The notes beneath the pieces are model-generated. The model was not told the DNA's origin. It ran no database searches and was given only the letters and a program-made list of their open reading frames with translations. Shown here piece after piece: positions 1 to 14,000 of a DNA stretch of 64,000 bases; positions within the stretch are counted from its first letter, which is position 1, and the number at the start of each line of letters is the position of its first letter. Position numbers and translations under genes: made by a program. Source of the stretch: Luzula sylvatica (Eukaryota > Streptophyta > Magnoliopsida > Poales > Juncaceae); NCBI GenBank assembly GCA_946800325.1, contig CAMPEJ010000003.1, forward strand, positions 806,001 to 870,000. Direction: 5' to 3'.

Positions 1-3000
1 GATCTCAAAATACGTTATTTGAACTCCCCAAAGCGTAAACAAATTGTTTTGAATCGAAAAACAAACTTTCTTAGTGTTTGTATATTTTGGTGAAATGTTA
101 TGTGGTAAAAGATACGATTCAAATGATCTGAAAATACGTTATTTGAACTCCCCAAAGCATAAACAGATTGTTTTGAATCGAAAAACAAACTTTCTGAGAG
201 TTTGTAAATTTTGGGGAAATGTTATGTGGTAAAAGATACGATTCAAATGATCTCAAAATACGTTATTTGAACTCCCCAAAGCATAAACAAATTGTTTTGA
301 ATCGAAAAACAAACTTTCTTAGTGTTTGTTAATTTTGGTGAAATGATATGTGGTAAAAGATACGATTCAAATGATCTCAAAATACGTTATTTGAACTCCC
401 CAAAGCATAAACAGATTGTTTTGAATCGAAAAACAAACTTTCTTAGTGTTTGTAAATTTTGGTGAAATGTTATGTGGTAAAAGATACGATTCGAATGATC
501 TAAAAATATGTTATTTGAACTCCCCAAAGCATAAACAAATTGTTTTGAATCGAAAAACAAACTTTCTTAGTGTTTGTAAATTTTGGTGAAATGTTATGTG
601 GTAAAAGATACGATTCAAATTATCTCAAAATACGTTATTTGAACTCCCCAAAGCATAAACAGATTGTTTTGAATCAAAAAACAAACTTTCTTAGTGTTTG
701 TAAATTTTGGTGAAATGTTATGTGGTAAAAGATACGATTCAAATGATCTCAAAATACGTTATTTGAACTCCCCAAAGCATAAACAAATTGTTTTCAATCG
801 AAAAACAAACTTTCTTAGTGTTTGTAAATTTTGGTAAAATGTAATGTGGTAAAAGATACGATTCAAATGATCTCAAAATACGTTATTTGAACTCTCCAAA
901 ACATAAACAAATTGTTTTGAATCGAAAAACAAACTTTCTTAGTGTCTGTAAATTTTGGTGAAATGTTATGTGGTAAAAGATACGATTCAAATGATCTCAA
1001 AATACGTTATTTGAACTCCCCAAAGGATAAACAGACTGTTTTGAATCGAAAAACAAACTTTCTTAGTGTTTGTAAATTTTGGTGAAATGTTATGTGGTAA
1101 AAGATACGATTCAAATGATCTAAAAATACGTTATTTGAACTCCCCAAAACATAAACAGATTGTTTTGAATCGAAAAACAAACTTTCTTAGTGTTTGTAAA
1201 TTTTGGTGAAATGTTATGTGGTAAAAGATATGATTCAAATGATCTAAAAATATGTTATTCGAACTCCCCAAAGCATAAACAAATTGTTTTGAATCGAAAA
1301 ACAAACTTTCTTAGTGTTTGTAAATTTTGGTGAAATGATATGTGGTAAAAGATACGATTCAAATGATCTCAAAATACGTTATTTGAACTCCCCAAAGCAT
1401 AAACAGATTGTTTTGAATCGAAAAACAAACTTTCTTAGTGTTTGTAAATTTTGGTGAAATGTTATGTAGTAAAAGATACGATTCAAATGATCTCAAAATA
1501 CGTTATTCGAACTCCCCAAAGCATAAACAGATTGTTTTGAATCGAAAAACAAACTTTCTTAGTGTTTGTAAATTTTGGTGAAATGTTATGTGGTAAAAGA
1601 TACGATTCGAATGATCTAAAAATATATTATTTGAACTCCCCAAAGCATAAAAAATTGTTTTGAATCGAAAAACAAACTTTGTTAGTGTTTATAAATTTTG
1701 GTGAAATGTTATGTGGTAAAAGATACGATTCAAATGATCTCAAAATACGTTATTTGAACTCCCCAAAGCATAAACAAATTGTTTTGAATCGAAAAACACA
1801 CTTTCTTAGTGTTTGTAAATTTTGGTGAAATGTTATGTGGTAAAAGATACGATTCAAATGATCAAAAAATACGTTATTTGAACTCCCCAAAGCATAAACA
1901 AATTGTTTTGAATCGAAAAACAAACTGTCTTAGTGTTTGTAAATTTTGGTGAAAAGTTATGTAGTAAAAGATACGATTCAAATGATCTCAAAATACGTTA
2001 TTTGAACTCCCCAAAGCGTAAACAAATTGTTTTGAATCGAAAAACAAACTTTCTTAGTGTTTGTATATTTTGGTGAAATGTTATGTGGTAAAAGATACGA
2101 TTCAAATGATCTGAAAATACGTTATTTGAACTCCCCAAAGCATAAACAGATTGTTTTGAATCGAAAAACAAACTTTCTGAGAGTTTGTAAATTTTGGTGA
2201 AATGTTATGTGGTAAAAGATACGATTCAAATGATCTCAAAATACGTTATTTGAACTCCCCAAAGCATAAACAAATTGTTTTGAATCGAAAAACAAACTTT
2301 CTTAGTGTTTGTAAATTTTGGTGAAATGTTATGTGGTAAAAGATACGATTCGAATGATCTAAAAATATGTTATTTGAACTCCCCAAAGCATAAAAAATTG
2401 TTTTGAATCGAAAAACAAACTTTGTTAGTGTTTGTAAATTTTGGTGAAATGTTATGTGGTAAAAGATACGATTCAAATGATCTCAAAATACGTTATTTGA
2501 ACTCCCCAAAGCATAAACAAATTGTTTTGAATCGAAAAACAAACTTTCTTAGTGTTTGTAAATTTTGGTGAAATGTTATGTGGTAAAAGATACGATTCAA
2601 ATGATCAAAAAATACGTTATTTGAACTCCCCAAAGCGTAAACAAATTGTTTTGAATCGAAAAACAAACTGTCTTAGTGTTTGTAAATTTTGGTGAAAAGT
2701 TATGTAGTAAAAGATACGATTCAAATGATCTCAAAATACGTTATTTGAACTCCCCAAAGCGTAAACAAATTGTTTTGAATCGAAAAACAAACTTTCTTAG
2801 TGTTTGTATATTTTGGTGAAATGTTATGTGGTAAAAGATACGATTCAAATGATCCGAAAATACGTTATTTGAACTCCCCAAAGCATAAACAGATTGTTTT
2901 GAATCGAAAAACAAACTTTCTGAGAGTTTGTAAATTTTGGTGAAATGTTATGTGGTAAAAAGATACGATTCAAATGATCTCAAAATACGTTATTTGAACT

Positions 3001-4708
3001 CCCCAAAGCATAAACAAATTGTTTTGAATCGAAAAACAAACTTTCTTAGTGTTTGTTAATTTTGGTGAAATGATATGTGGTAAAAGATACGGTTCAAATG
3101 ATCTCAAAATACGTTATTTGAACTCCCCAAAGCATAAACAGATTGTTTTGAATCGAAAAACAAACTTTCTTAGTGTTTGTAAATTTTGGTGAAATGTTAT
3201 GTAGTAAAAGATACGATTCAAATGATCTCAAAATACGTTATTCGAACTCCCCAAAGCATAAACAGATTGTTTTGAATCGAAAAACAAACTTTCTTAGTGT
3301 TTGTAAATTTTGGTGAAATGTTATGTGGTAAAAGATACGATTCGAATGATCTAAAAATATGTTATTTGAACTCCCCAAAGCATAAAAAATTGTTTTGAAT
3401 CGAAAAACAAACTTTGTTAGTGTTTGAAATTTTGGTGAAATGTTATGTGGTAAAAGATACAATTCAAATGATCTCAAAATACGTTATTTGAACTCCCCAA
3501 AGCATAAACAAATTGTTTTGAATCGAAAAACAAACTTTCTTAGTGTTTGTAAATTTTGGTGAAATGTTATGTGGTAAAAGATACGATTCAAATGATCTAA
3601 AAATACGTTATTTGAACTCCCCAAAGCATAAACAGATTGTTTTGAATCGAAAAACAAACTTTCTTAGTGTTTGTAAATTTTGGTGAAATGTTATGTGGTA
3701 AAAGATATGATTCAAATGATCTAAAAATATGTTATTCGAACTCCCCAAAGCATAAACATATTGTTTTGAATCGAAAAACAAACTTTCTTAGTGTTTGTAA
3801 ATTTTGGTGAAATGATATGTGGTAAAAGATACGATTCAAATGATCTCAAAATACGTTATTCGAACTCCCCAAAGCATAAACAGATTGTTTTGAATCGAAA
3901 AACAAACTTTCTTAGTGTTTGTAAATTTTGGTGAAATGTTATGTGGTAAAAGATACGATTCGAATGATCTAAAAATATGTTATTTGAACTCCCCAAAGCA
4001 TAAAAAATTGTTTTGAATCGAAAAACAAACTTTGTTAGTGTTTGTAAATTTTGGTGAAATGTTATGTGGTAAAAGATACGATTCAAATGATCTCAAAATA
4101 CGTTATTTGAACTCCCCAAAGCATAAACAAATTGTTTTGAATCGAAAAACAAACTTTCTTAGTGTTTGTAAATTTTGGTGAAATGTTATGTGGTAAAAGA
4201 TACGATTCAAATGATCAAAAAATACGTTATTTGAACTCCCCAAAGCATAAACAAATTGTTTTGAATCGAAAAACAAACTGTCTTAGTGTTTGTAAATTTT
4301 GGTGAAAAGTTATGTAGTAAAAGATACGATTCAAATGATCTCAAAATACGTTATTTGAACTCCCCAAAGCGTAAACAAATTGTTTTGAATCGAAAAACAA
4401 ACTTTCTTAGTGTTTGTATATTTTGGTGAAATGTTATGTGGTAAAAGATACGATTCAAATGATCTGAAAATACGTTATTTGAACTCCCCAAAGCATAAAC
4501 AGATTGTTTTGAATCGAAAAACAAACTTTCTGAGAGTTTGTAAATTTTGGTGAAATGTTATGTCGTAAAAGATACGATTCAAATGATCTCAAAATACGTT
4601 ATTTGAACTCCCCAAAGCATAAACAAATTGTTTTGAATCGAAAAACAAACTTTCTTAGTGTTTGTAAATTTTGGTGAAATGATATGTGGTAAAAGATACG
4701 ATTCAAAT
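1..4708 (+). repeat. Higher-order repeat block A1 (38 monomers)
   Basis: It opens with a 16-monomer series (1-1983) whose members carry recognisable marks in order: GCGT with TATATT; GATCTG with CTGAGAG; GTTAAT with GATATG; a GAATGATCTA type; a TATCTC type at 621; a TTTTCAATCG type; an ACTCTCC with GTCTGT type; an AAAGGAT type; and so on to a 123-bp member and a GATCAAAAAAT member with CTGTCTT. The series restarts at 1984 in a rearranged, shortened order. Positions 1-4460 recur almost unchanged at 4709-9168 (offset 4708). The window cuts the block at its left, so the true unit may be larger. Confidence 0.85.
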
Positions 4709-7700
4709 GATCTCAAAATACGTTATTTGAACTCCCCAAAGCGTAAACAAATTGTTTTGAATCGAAAAACAAACTTTCTTAGTGTTTGTATATTTTGGTG
4801 AAATGTTATGTGGTAAAAGATACGATTCAAATGATCTGAAAATACGTTATTTGAACTCCCCAAAGCATAAACAGATTGTTTTGAATCGAAAAACAAACTT
4901 TCTGAGAGTTTGTAAATTTTGGGGAAATGTTATGTGGTAAAAGATACGATTCAAATGATCTCAAAATACGTTATTTGAACTCCCCAAAGCATAAACAAAT
5001 TGTTTTGAATCGAAAAACAAACTTTCTTAGTGTTTGTTAATTTTGGTGAAATGATATGTGGTAAAAGATACGATTCAAATGATCTCAAAATACGTTATTT
5101 GAACTCCCCAAAGCATAAACAGATTGTTTTGAATCGAAAAACAAACTTTCTTAGTGTTTGTAAATTTTGGTGAAATGTTATGTGGTAAAAGATACGATTC
5201 GAATGATCTAAAAATATGTTATTTGAACTCCCCAAAGCATAAACAAATTGTTTTGAATCGAAAAACAAACTTTCTTAGTGTTTGTAAATTTTGGTGAAAT
5301 GTTATGTGGTAAAAGATACGATTCAAATTATCTCAAAATACGTTATTTGAACTCCCCAAAGCATAAACAGATTGTTTTGAATCAAAAAACAAACTTTCTT
5401 AGTGTTTGTAAATTTTGGTGAAATGTTATGTGGTAAAAGATACGATTCAAATGATCTCAAAATACGTTATTTGAACTCCCCAAAGCATAAACAAATTGTT
5501 TTCAATCGAAAAACAAACTTTCTTAGTGTTTGTAAATTTTGGTAAAATGTAATGTGGTAAAAGATACGATTCAAATGATCTCAAAATACGTTATTTGAAC
5601 TCTCCAAAACATAAACAAATTGTTTTGAATCGAAAAACAAACTTTCTTAGTGTCTGTAAATTTTGGTGAAATGTTATGTGGTAAAAGATACGATTCAAAT
5701 GATCTCAAAATACGTTATTTGAACTCCCCAAAGGATAAACAGACTGTTTTGAATCGAAAAACAAACTTTCTTAGTGTTTGTAAATTTTGGTGAAATGTTA
5801 TGTGGTAAAAGATACGATTCAAATGATCTAAAAATACGTTATTTGAACTCCCCAAAGCATAAACAGATTGTTTTGAATCGAAAAACAAACTTTCTTAGTG
5901 TTTGTAAATTTTGGTGAAATGTTATGTGGTAAAAGATATGATTCAAATGATCTAAAAATATGTTATTCGAACTCCCCAAAGCATAAACAAATTGTTTTGA
6001 ATCGAAAAACAAACTTTCTTAGTGTTTGTAAATTTTGGTGAAATGATATGTGGTAAAAGATACGATTCAAATGATCTCAAAATACGTTATTTGAACTCCC
6101 CAAAGCATAAACAGATTGTTTTGAATCGAAAAACAAACTTTCTTAGTGTTTGTAAATTTTGGTGAAATGTTATGTAGTAAAAGATACGATTCAAATGATC
6201 TCAAAATACGTTATTCGAACTCCCCAAAGCATAAACAGATTGTTTTGAATCGAAAAACAAACTTTCTTAGTGTTTGTAAATTTTGGTGAAATGTTATGTG
6301 GTAAAAGATACGATTCGAATGATCTAAAAATATATTATTTGAACTCCCCAAAGCATAAAAAATTGTTTTGAATCGAAAAACAAACTTTGTTAGTGTTTGT
6401 AAATTTTGGTGAAATGTTATGTGGTAAAAGATACGATTCAAATGATCTCAAAATACGTTATTTGAACTCCCCAAAGCATAAACAAATTGTTTTGAATCGA
6501 AAAACACACTTTCTTAGTGTTTGTAAATTTTGGTGAAATGTTATGTGGTAAAAGATACGATTCAAATGATCAAAAAATACGTTATTTGAACTCCCCAAAG
6601 CATAAACAAATTGTTTTGAATCGAAAAACAAACTGTCTTAGTGTTTGTAAATTTTGGTGAAAAGTTATGTAGTAAAAGATACGATTCAAATGATCTCAAA
6701 ATACGTTATTTGAACTCCCCAAAGCGTAAACAAATTGTTTTGAATCGAAAAACAAACTTTCTTAGTGTTTGTATATTTTGGTGAAATGTTATGTGGTAAA
6801 AGATACGATTCAAATGATCTGAAAATACGTTATTTGAACTCCCCAAAGCATAAACAGATTGTTTTGAATCGAAAAACAAACTTTCTGAGAGTTTGTAAAT
6901 TTTGGTGAAATGTTATGTGGTAAAAGATACGATTCAAATGATCTCAAAATACGTTATTTGAACTCCCCAAAGCATAAACAAATTGTTTTGAATCGAAAAA
7001 CAAACTTTCTTAGTGTTTGTAAATTTTGGTGAAATGTTATGTGGTAAAAGATACGATTCGAATGATCTAAAAATATGTTATTTGAACTCCCCAAAGCATA
7101 AAAAATTGTTTTGAATCGAAAAACAAACTTTGTTAGTGTTTGTAAATTTTGGTGAAATGTTATGTGGTAAAAGATACGATTCAAATGATCTCAAAATACG
7201 TTATTTGAACTCCCCAAAGCATAAACAAATTGTTTTGAATCGAAAAACAAACTTTCTTAGTGTTTGTAAATTTTGGTGAAATGTTATGTGGTAAAAGATA
7301 CGATTCAAATGATCAAAAAATACGTTATTTGAACTCCCCAAAGCGTAAACAAATTGTTTTGAATCGAAAATCAAACTGTCTTAGTGTTTGTAAATTTTGG
7401 TGAAAAGTTATGTAGTAAAAGATACGATTCAAATGATCTCAAAATACGTTATTTGAACTCCCCAAAGCGTAAACAAATTGTTTTGAATCGAAAAACAAAC
7501 TTTCTTAGTGTTTGTATATTTTGGTGAAATGTTATGTGGTAAAAGATACGATTCAAATGATCCGAAAATACGTTATTTGAACTCCCCAAAGCATAAACAG
7601 ATTGTTTTGAATCGAAAAACAAACTTTCTGAGAGTTTGTAAATTTTGGTGAAATGTTATGTGGTAAAAAGATACGATTCAAATGATCTCAAAATACGTTA

Positions 7701-10700
7701 TTTGAACTCCCCAAAGCATAAACAAATTGTTTTGAATCGAAAAACAAACTTTCTTAGTGTTTGTTAATTTTGGTGAAATGATATGTGGTAAAAGATACGG
7801 TTCAAATGATCTCAAAATACGTTATTTGAACTCCCCAAAGCATAAACAGATTGTTTTGAATCGAAAAACAAACTTTCTTAGTGTTTGTAAATTTTGGTGA
7901 AATGTTATGTAGTAAAAGATACGATTCAAATGATCTCAAAATACGTTATTCGAACTCCCCAAAGCATAAACAGATTGTTTTGAATCGAAAAACAAACTTT
8001 CTTAGTGTTTGTAAATTTTGGTGAAATGTTATGTGGTAAAAGATACGATTCGAATGATCTAAAAATATGTTATTTGAACTCCCCAAAGCATAAAAAATTG
8101 TTTTGAATCGAAAAACAAACTTTGTTAGTGTTTGAAATTTTGGTGAAATGTTATGTGGTAAAAGATACGATTCAAATGATCTCAAAATACGTTATTTGAA
8201 CTCCCCAAAGCATAAACAAATTGTTTTGAATCGAAAAACAAACTTTCTTAGTGTTTGTAAATTTTGGTGAAATGTTATGTGGTAAAAGATACGATTCAAA
8301 TGATCTAAAAATACGTTATTTGAACTCCCCAAAGCATAAACAGATTGTTTTGAATCGAAAAACAAACTTTCTTAGTGTTTGTAAATTTTGGTGAAATGTT
8401 ATGTGGTAAAAGATATGATTCAAATGATCTAAAAATATGTTATTCGAACTCCCCAAAGCATAAACATATTGTTTTGAATCGAAAAACAAACTTTCTTAGT
8501 GTTTGTAAATTTTGGTGAAATGATATGTGGTAAAAGATACGATTCAAATGATCTCAAAATACGTTATTCGAACTCCCCAAAGCATAAACAGATTGTTTTG
8601 AATCGAAAAACAAACTTTCTTAGTGTTTGTAAATTTTGGTGAAATGTTATGTGGTAAAAGATACGATTCGAATGATCTAAAAATATGTTATTTGAACTCC
8701 CCAAAGCATAAAAAATTGTTTTGAATCGAAAAACAAACTTTGTTAGTGTTTGTAAATTTTGGTGAAATGTTATGTGGTAAAAGATACGATTCAAATGATC
8801 TCAAAATACGTTATTTGAACTCCCCAAAGCATAAACAAATTGTTTTGAATCGAAAAACAAACTTTCTTAGTGTTTGTAAATTTTGGTGAAATGTTATGTG
8901 GTAAAAGATACGATTCAAATGATCAAAAAATACGTTATTTGAACTCCCCAAAGCATAAACAAATTGTTTTGAATCGAAAAACAAACTGTCTTAGTGTTTG
9001 TAAATTTTGGTGAAAAGTTATGTAGTAAAAGATACGATTCAAATGATCTCAAAATACGTTATTTGAACTCCCCAAAGCGTAAACAAATTGTTTTGAATCG
9101 AAAAACAAACTTTCTTAGTGTTTGTATATTTTGGTGAAATGTTATGTGGTAAAAGATACGATTCAAATGATCCGAAAATACGTTATTTGAACTCCCCAAA
9201 GCATAAACAGATTGTTTTGAATCGAAAAACAAACTTTCTGAGAGTTTGTAAATTTTGGTGAAATGTTATGTGGTAAAAAGATACGATTCAAATGATCTCA
9301 AAATACGTTATTTGAACTCCCCAAAGCATAAACAAATTGTTTTGAATCGAAAAACAAACTTTCTTAGTGTTTGTTAATTTTGGTGAAATGATATGTGGTA
9401 AAAGATACGGTTCAAATGATCTCAAAATACGTTATTTGAACTCCCCAAAGCATAAACAGATTGTTTTGAATCGAAAAACAAACTTTCTTAGTGTTTGTAA
9501 ATTTTGGTGAAATGTTATGTAGTAAAAGATACGATTCAAATGATCTCAAAATACGTTATTCGAACTCCCCAAAGCATAAACAGATTGTTTTGAATCGAAA
9601 AACAAACTTTCTTAGTGTTTGTAAATTTTGGTGAAATGTTATGTGGTAAAAGATACGATTCGAATGATCTAAAAATATGTTATTTGAACTCCCCAAAGCA
9701 TAAAAAATTGTTTTGAATCGAAAAACAAACTTTGTTAGTGTTTGAAATTTTGGTGAAATGTTATGTGGTAAAAGATACAATTCAAATGATCTCAAAATAC
9801 GTTATTTGAACTCCCCAAAGCATAAACAAATTGTTTTGAATCGAAAAACAAACTTTCTTAGTGTTTGTAAATTTTGGTGAAATGTTATGTGGTAAAAGAT
9901 ACGATTCAAATGATCTAAAAATACGTTATTTGAACTCCCCAAAGCATAAACAGATTGTTTTGAATCGAAAAACAAACTTTCTTAGTGTTTGTAAATTTTG
10001 GTGAAATGTTATGTGGTAAAAGATATGATTCAAATGATCTAAAAATATGTTATTCGAACTCCCCAAAGCATAAACATATTGTTTTGAATCGAAAAACAAA
10101 CTTTCTTAGTGTTTGTAAATTTTGGTGAAATGATATGTGGTAAAAGATACGATTCAAATGATCTCAAAATACGTTATTCGAACTCCCCAAAGCATAAACA
10201 GATTGTTTTGAATCGAAAAACAAACTTTCTTAGTGTTTGTAAATTTTGGTGAAATGTTATGTGGTAAAAGATACGATTCGAATGATCTAAAAATATGTTA
10301 TTTGAACTCCCCAAAGCATAAAAAATTGTTTTGAATCGAAAAACAAACTTTGTTAGTGTTTGTAAATTTTGGTGAAATGTTATGTGGTAAAAGATACGAT
10401 TCAAATGATCTCAAAATACGTTATTTGAACTCCCCAAAGCATAAACAAATTGTTTTGAATCGAAAAACAAACTTTCTTAGTGTTTGTAAATTTTGGTGAA
10501 ATGTTATGTGGTAAAAGATACGATTCAAATGATCAAAAAATACGTTATTTGAACTCCCCAAAGCATAAACAAATTGTTTTGAATCGAAAAACAAACTGTC
10601 TTAGTGTTTGTAAATTTTGGTGAAAAGTTATGTAGTAAAAGATACGATTCAAATGATCTCAAAATACGTTATTTGAACTCCCCAAAGCGTAAACAAATTG

Positions 10701-11026
10701 TTTTGAATCGAAAAACAAACTTTCTTAGTGTTTGTATATTTTGGTGAAATGTTATGTGGTAAAAGATACGATTCAAATGATCTGAAAATACGTTATTTGA
10801 ACTCCCCAAAGCATAAACAGATTGTTTTGAATCGAAAAACAAACTTTCTGAGAGTTTGTAAATTTTGGTGAAATGTTATGTGGTAAAAGATACGATTCAA
10901 ATGATCTCAAAATACGTTATTTGAACTCCCCAAAGCATAAACAAATTGTTTTGAATCGAAAAACAAACTTTCTTAGTGTTTGTAAATTTTGGTGAAATGA
11001 TATGTGGTAAAAGATACGATTCAAAT
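4709..11026 (+). repeat. Higher-order repeat block A2 (~51 monomers)
   Basis: Second copy of block A1 with one internal expansion. 4709-9168 matches 1-4460. The 13-monomer segment 7559-9168 is then repeated in tandem as 9169-10778 (offset 1610), after which 10779-11026 matches 4461-4708. A private base at 9778 (ATACAATTC) is shared with 3460 and absent at 8168, so the extra copy was not simply made from its immediate neighbour, or gene conversion has occurred. Net length is 6318 bp. Confidence 0.82.
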
Positions 11027-14000
11027 GATCTCAAAATACGTTATTTGAACTCCCCAAAGCGTAAACAAATTGTTTTGAATCGAAAAACAAACTTTCTTAG
11101 TGTTTGTATATTTTGGTGAAATGTTATGTGGTAAAAGATACGATTCAAATGATCTGAAAATACGTTATTTGAACTCCCCAAAGCATAAACAGATTGTTTT
11201 GAATCGAAAAACAAACTTTCTGAGAGTTTGTAAATTTTGGGGAAATGTTATGTGGTAAAAGATACGATTCAAATGATCTCAAAATACGTTATTTGAACTC
11301 CCCAAAGCATAAACAAATTGTTTTGAATCGAAAAACAAACTTTCTTAGTGTTTGTTAATTTTGGTGAAATGATATGTGGTAAAAGATACGATTCAAATGA
11401 TCTCAAAATACGTTATTTGAACTCCCCAAAGCATAAACAGATTGTTTTGAATCGAAAAACAAACTTTCTTAGTGTTTGTAAATTTTGGTGAAATGTTATG
11501 TGGTAAAAGATACGATTCGAATGATCTAAAAATATGTTATTTGAACTCCCCAAAGCATAAACAAATTGTTTTGAATCGAAAAACAAACTTTCTTAGTGTT
11601 TGTAAATTTTGGTGAAATGTTATGTGGTAAAAGATACGATTCAAATTATCTCAAAATACGTTATTTGAACTCCCCAAAGCATAAACAGATTGTTTTGAAT
11701 CAAAAAACAAACTTTCTTAGTGTTTGTAAATTTTGGTGAAATGTTATGTGGTAAAAGATACGATTCAAATGATCTCAAAATACGTTATTTGAACTCCCCA
11801 AAGCATAAACAAATTGTTTTCAATCGAAAAACAAACTTTCTTAGTGTTTGTAAATTTTGGTAAAATGTAATGTGGTAAAAGATACGATTCAAATGATCTC
11901 AAAATACGTTATTTGAACTCTCCAAAACATAAACAAATTGTTTTGAATCGAAAAACAAACTTTCTTAGTGTCTGTAAATTTTGGTGAAATGTTATGTGGT
12001 AAAAGATACGATTCAAATGATCTCAAAATACGTTATTTGAACTCCCCAAAGGATAAACAGACTGTTTTGAATCGAAAAACAAACTTTCTTAGTGTTTGTA
12101 AATTTTGGTGAAATGTTATGTGGTAAAAGATACGATTCAAATGATCTAAAAATACGTTATTTGAACTCCCCAAAGCATAAACAGATTGTTTTGAATCGAA
12201 AAACAAACTTTCTTAGTGTTTGTAAATTTTGGTGAAATGTTATGTGGTAAAAGATATGATTCAAATGATCTAAAAATATGTTATTCGAACTCCCCAAAGC
12301 ATAAACAAATTGTTTTGAATCGAAAAACAAACTTTCTTAGTGTTTGTAAATTTTGGTGAAATGATATGTGGTAAAAGATACGATTCAAATGATCTCAAAA
12401 TACGTTATTTGAACTCCCCAAAGCATAAACAGATTGTTTTGAATCGAAAAACAAACTTTCTTAGTGTTTGTAAATTTTGGTGAAATGTTATGTAGTAAAA
12501 GATACGATTCAAATGATCTCAAAATACGTTATTCGAACTCCCCAAAGCATAAACAGATTGTTTTGAATCGAAAAACAAACTTTCTTAGTGTTTGTAAATT
12601 TTGGTGAAATGTTATGTGGTAAAAGATACGATTCGAATGATCTAAAAATATATTATTTGAACTCCCCAAAGCATAAAAAATTGTTTTGAATCGAAAAACA
12701 AACTTTGTTAGTGTTTGTAAATTTTGGTGAAATGTTATGTGGTAAAAGATACGATTCAAATGATCTCAAAATACGTTATTTGAACTCCCCAAAGCATAAA
12801 CAAATTGTTTTGAATCGAAAAACACACTTTCTTAGTGTTTGTAAATTTTGGTGAAATGTTATGTGGTAAAAGATACGATTCAAATGATCAAAAAATACGT
12901 TATTTGAACTCCCCAAAGCATAAACAAATTGTTTTGAATCGAAAAACAAACTGTCTTAGTGTTTGTAAATTTTGGTGAAAAGTTATGTAGTAAAAGATAC
13001 GATTCAAATGATCTCAAAATACGTTATTTGAACTCCCCAAAGCGTAAACAAATTGTTTTGAATCGAAAAACAAACTTTCTTAGTGTTTGTATATTTTGGT
13101 GAAATGTTATGTGGTAAAAGATACGATTCAAATGATCTGAAAATACGTTATTTGAACTCCCCAAAGCATAAACAGATTGTTTTGAATCGAAAAACAAACT
13201 TTCTGAGAGTTTGTAAATTTTGGTGAAATGTTATGTGGTAAAAGATACGATTCAAATGATCTCAAAATACGTTATTTGAACTCCCCAAAGCATAAACAAA
13301 TTGTTTTGAATCGAAAAACAAACTTTCTTAGTGTTTGTAAATTTTGGTGAAATGTTATGTGGTAAAAGATACGATTCGAATGATCTAAAAATATGTTATT
13401 TGAACTCCCCAAAGCATAAAAAATTGTTTTGAATCGAAAAACAAACTTTGTTAGTGTTTGTAAATTTTGGTGAAATGTTATGTGGTAAAAGATACGATTC
13501 AAATGATCTCAAAATACGTTATTTGAACTCCCCAAAGCATAAACAAATTGTTTTGAATCGAAAAACAAACTTTCTTAGTGTTTGTAAATTTTGGTGAAAT
13601 GTTATGTGGTAAAAGATACGATTCAAATGATCAAAAAATACGTTATTTGAACTCCCCAAAGCGTAAACAAATTGTTTTGAATCGAAAAACAAACTGTCTT
13701 AGTGTTTGTAAATTTTGGTGAAAAGTTATGTAGTAAAAGATACGATTCAAATGATCTCAAAATACGTTATTTGAACTCCCCAAAGCGTAAACAAATTGTT
13801 TTGAATCGAAAAACAAACTTTCTTAGTGTTTGTATATTTTGGTGAAATGTTATGTGGTAAAAGATACGATTCAAATGATCCGAAAATACGTTATTTGAAC
13901 TCCCCAAAGCATAAACAGATTGTTTTGAATCGAAAAACAAACTTTCTGAGAGTTTGTAAATTTTGGTGAAATGTTATGTGGTAAAAAGATACGATTCAAA

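Noticed and set aside
1..124. CENP-B box in the monomer
   Set aside because: No match to the TTCG...CGGGA core was seen on either strand of the consensus.
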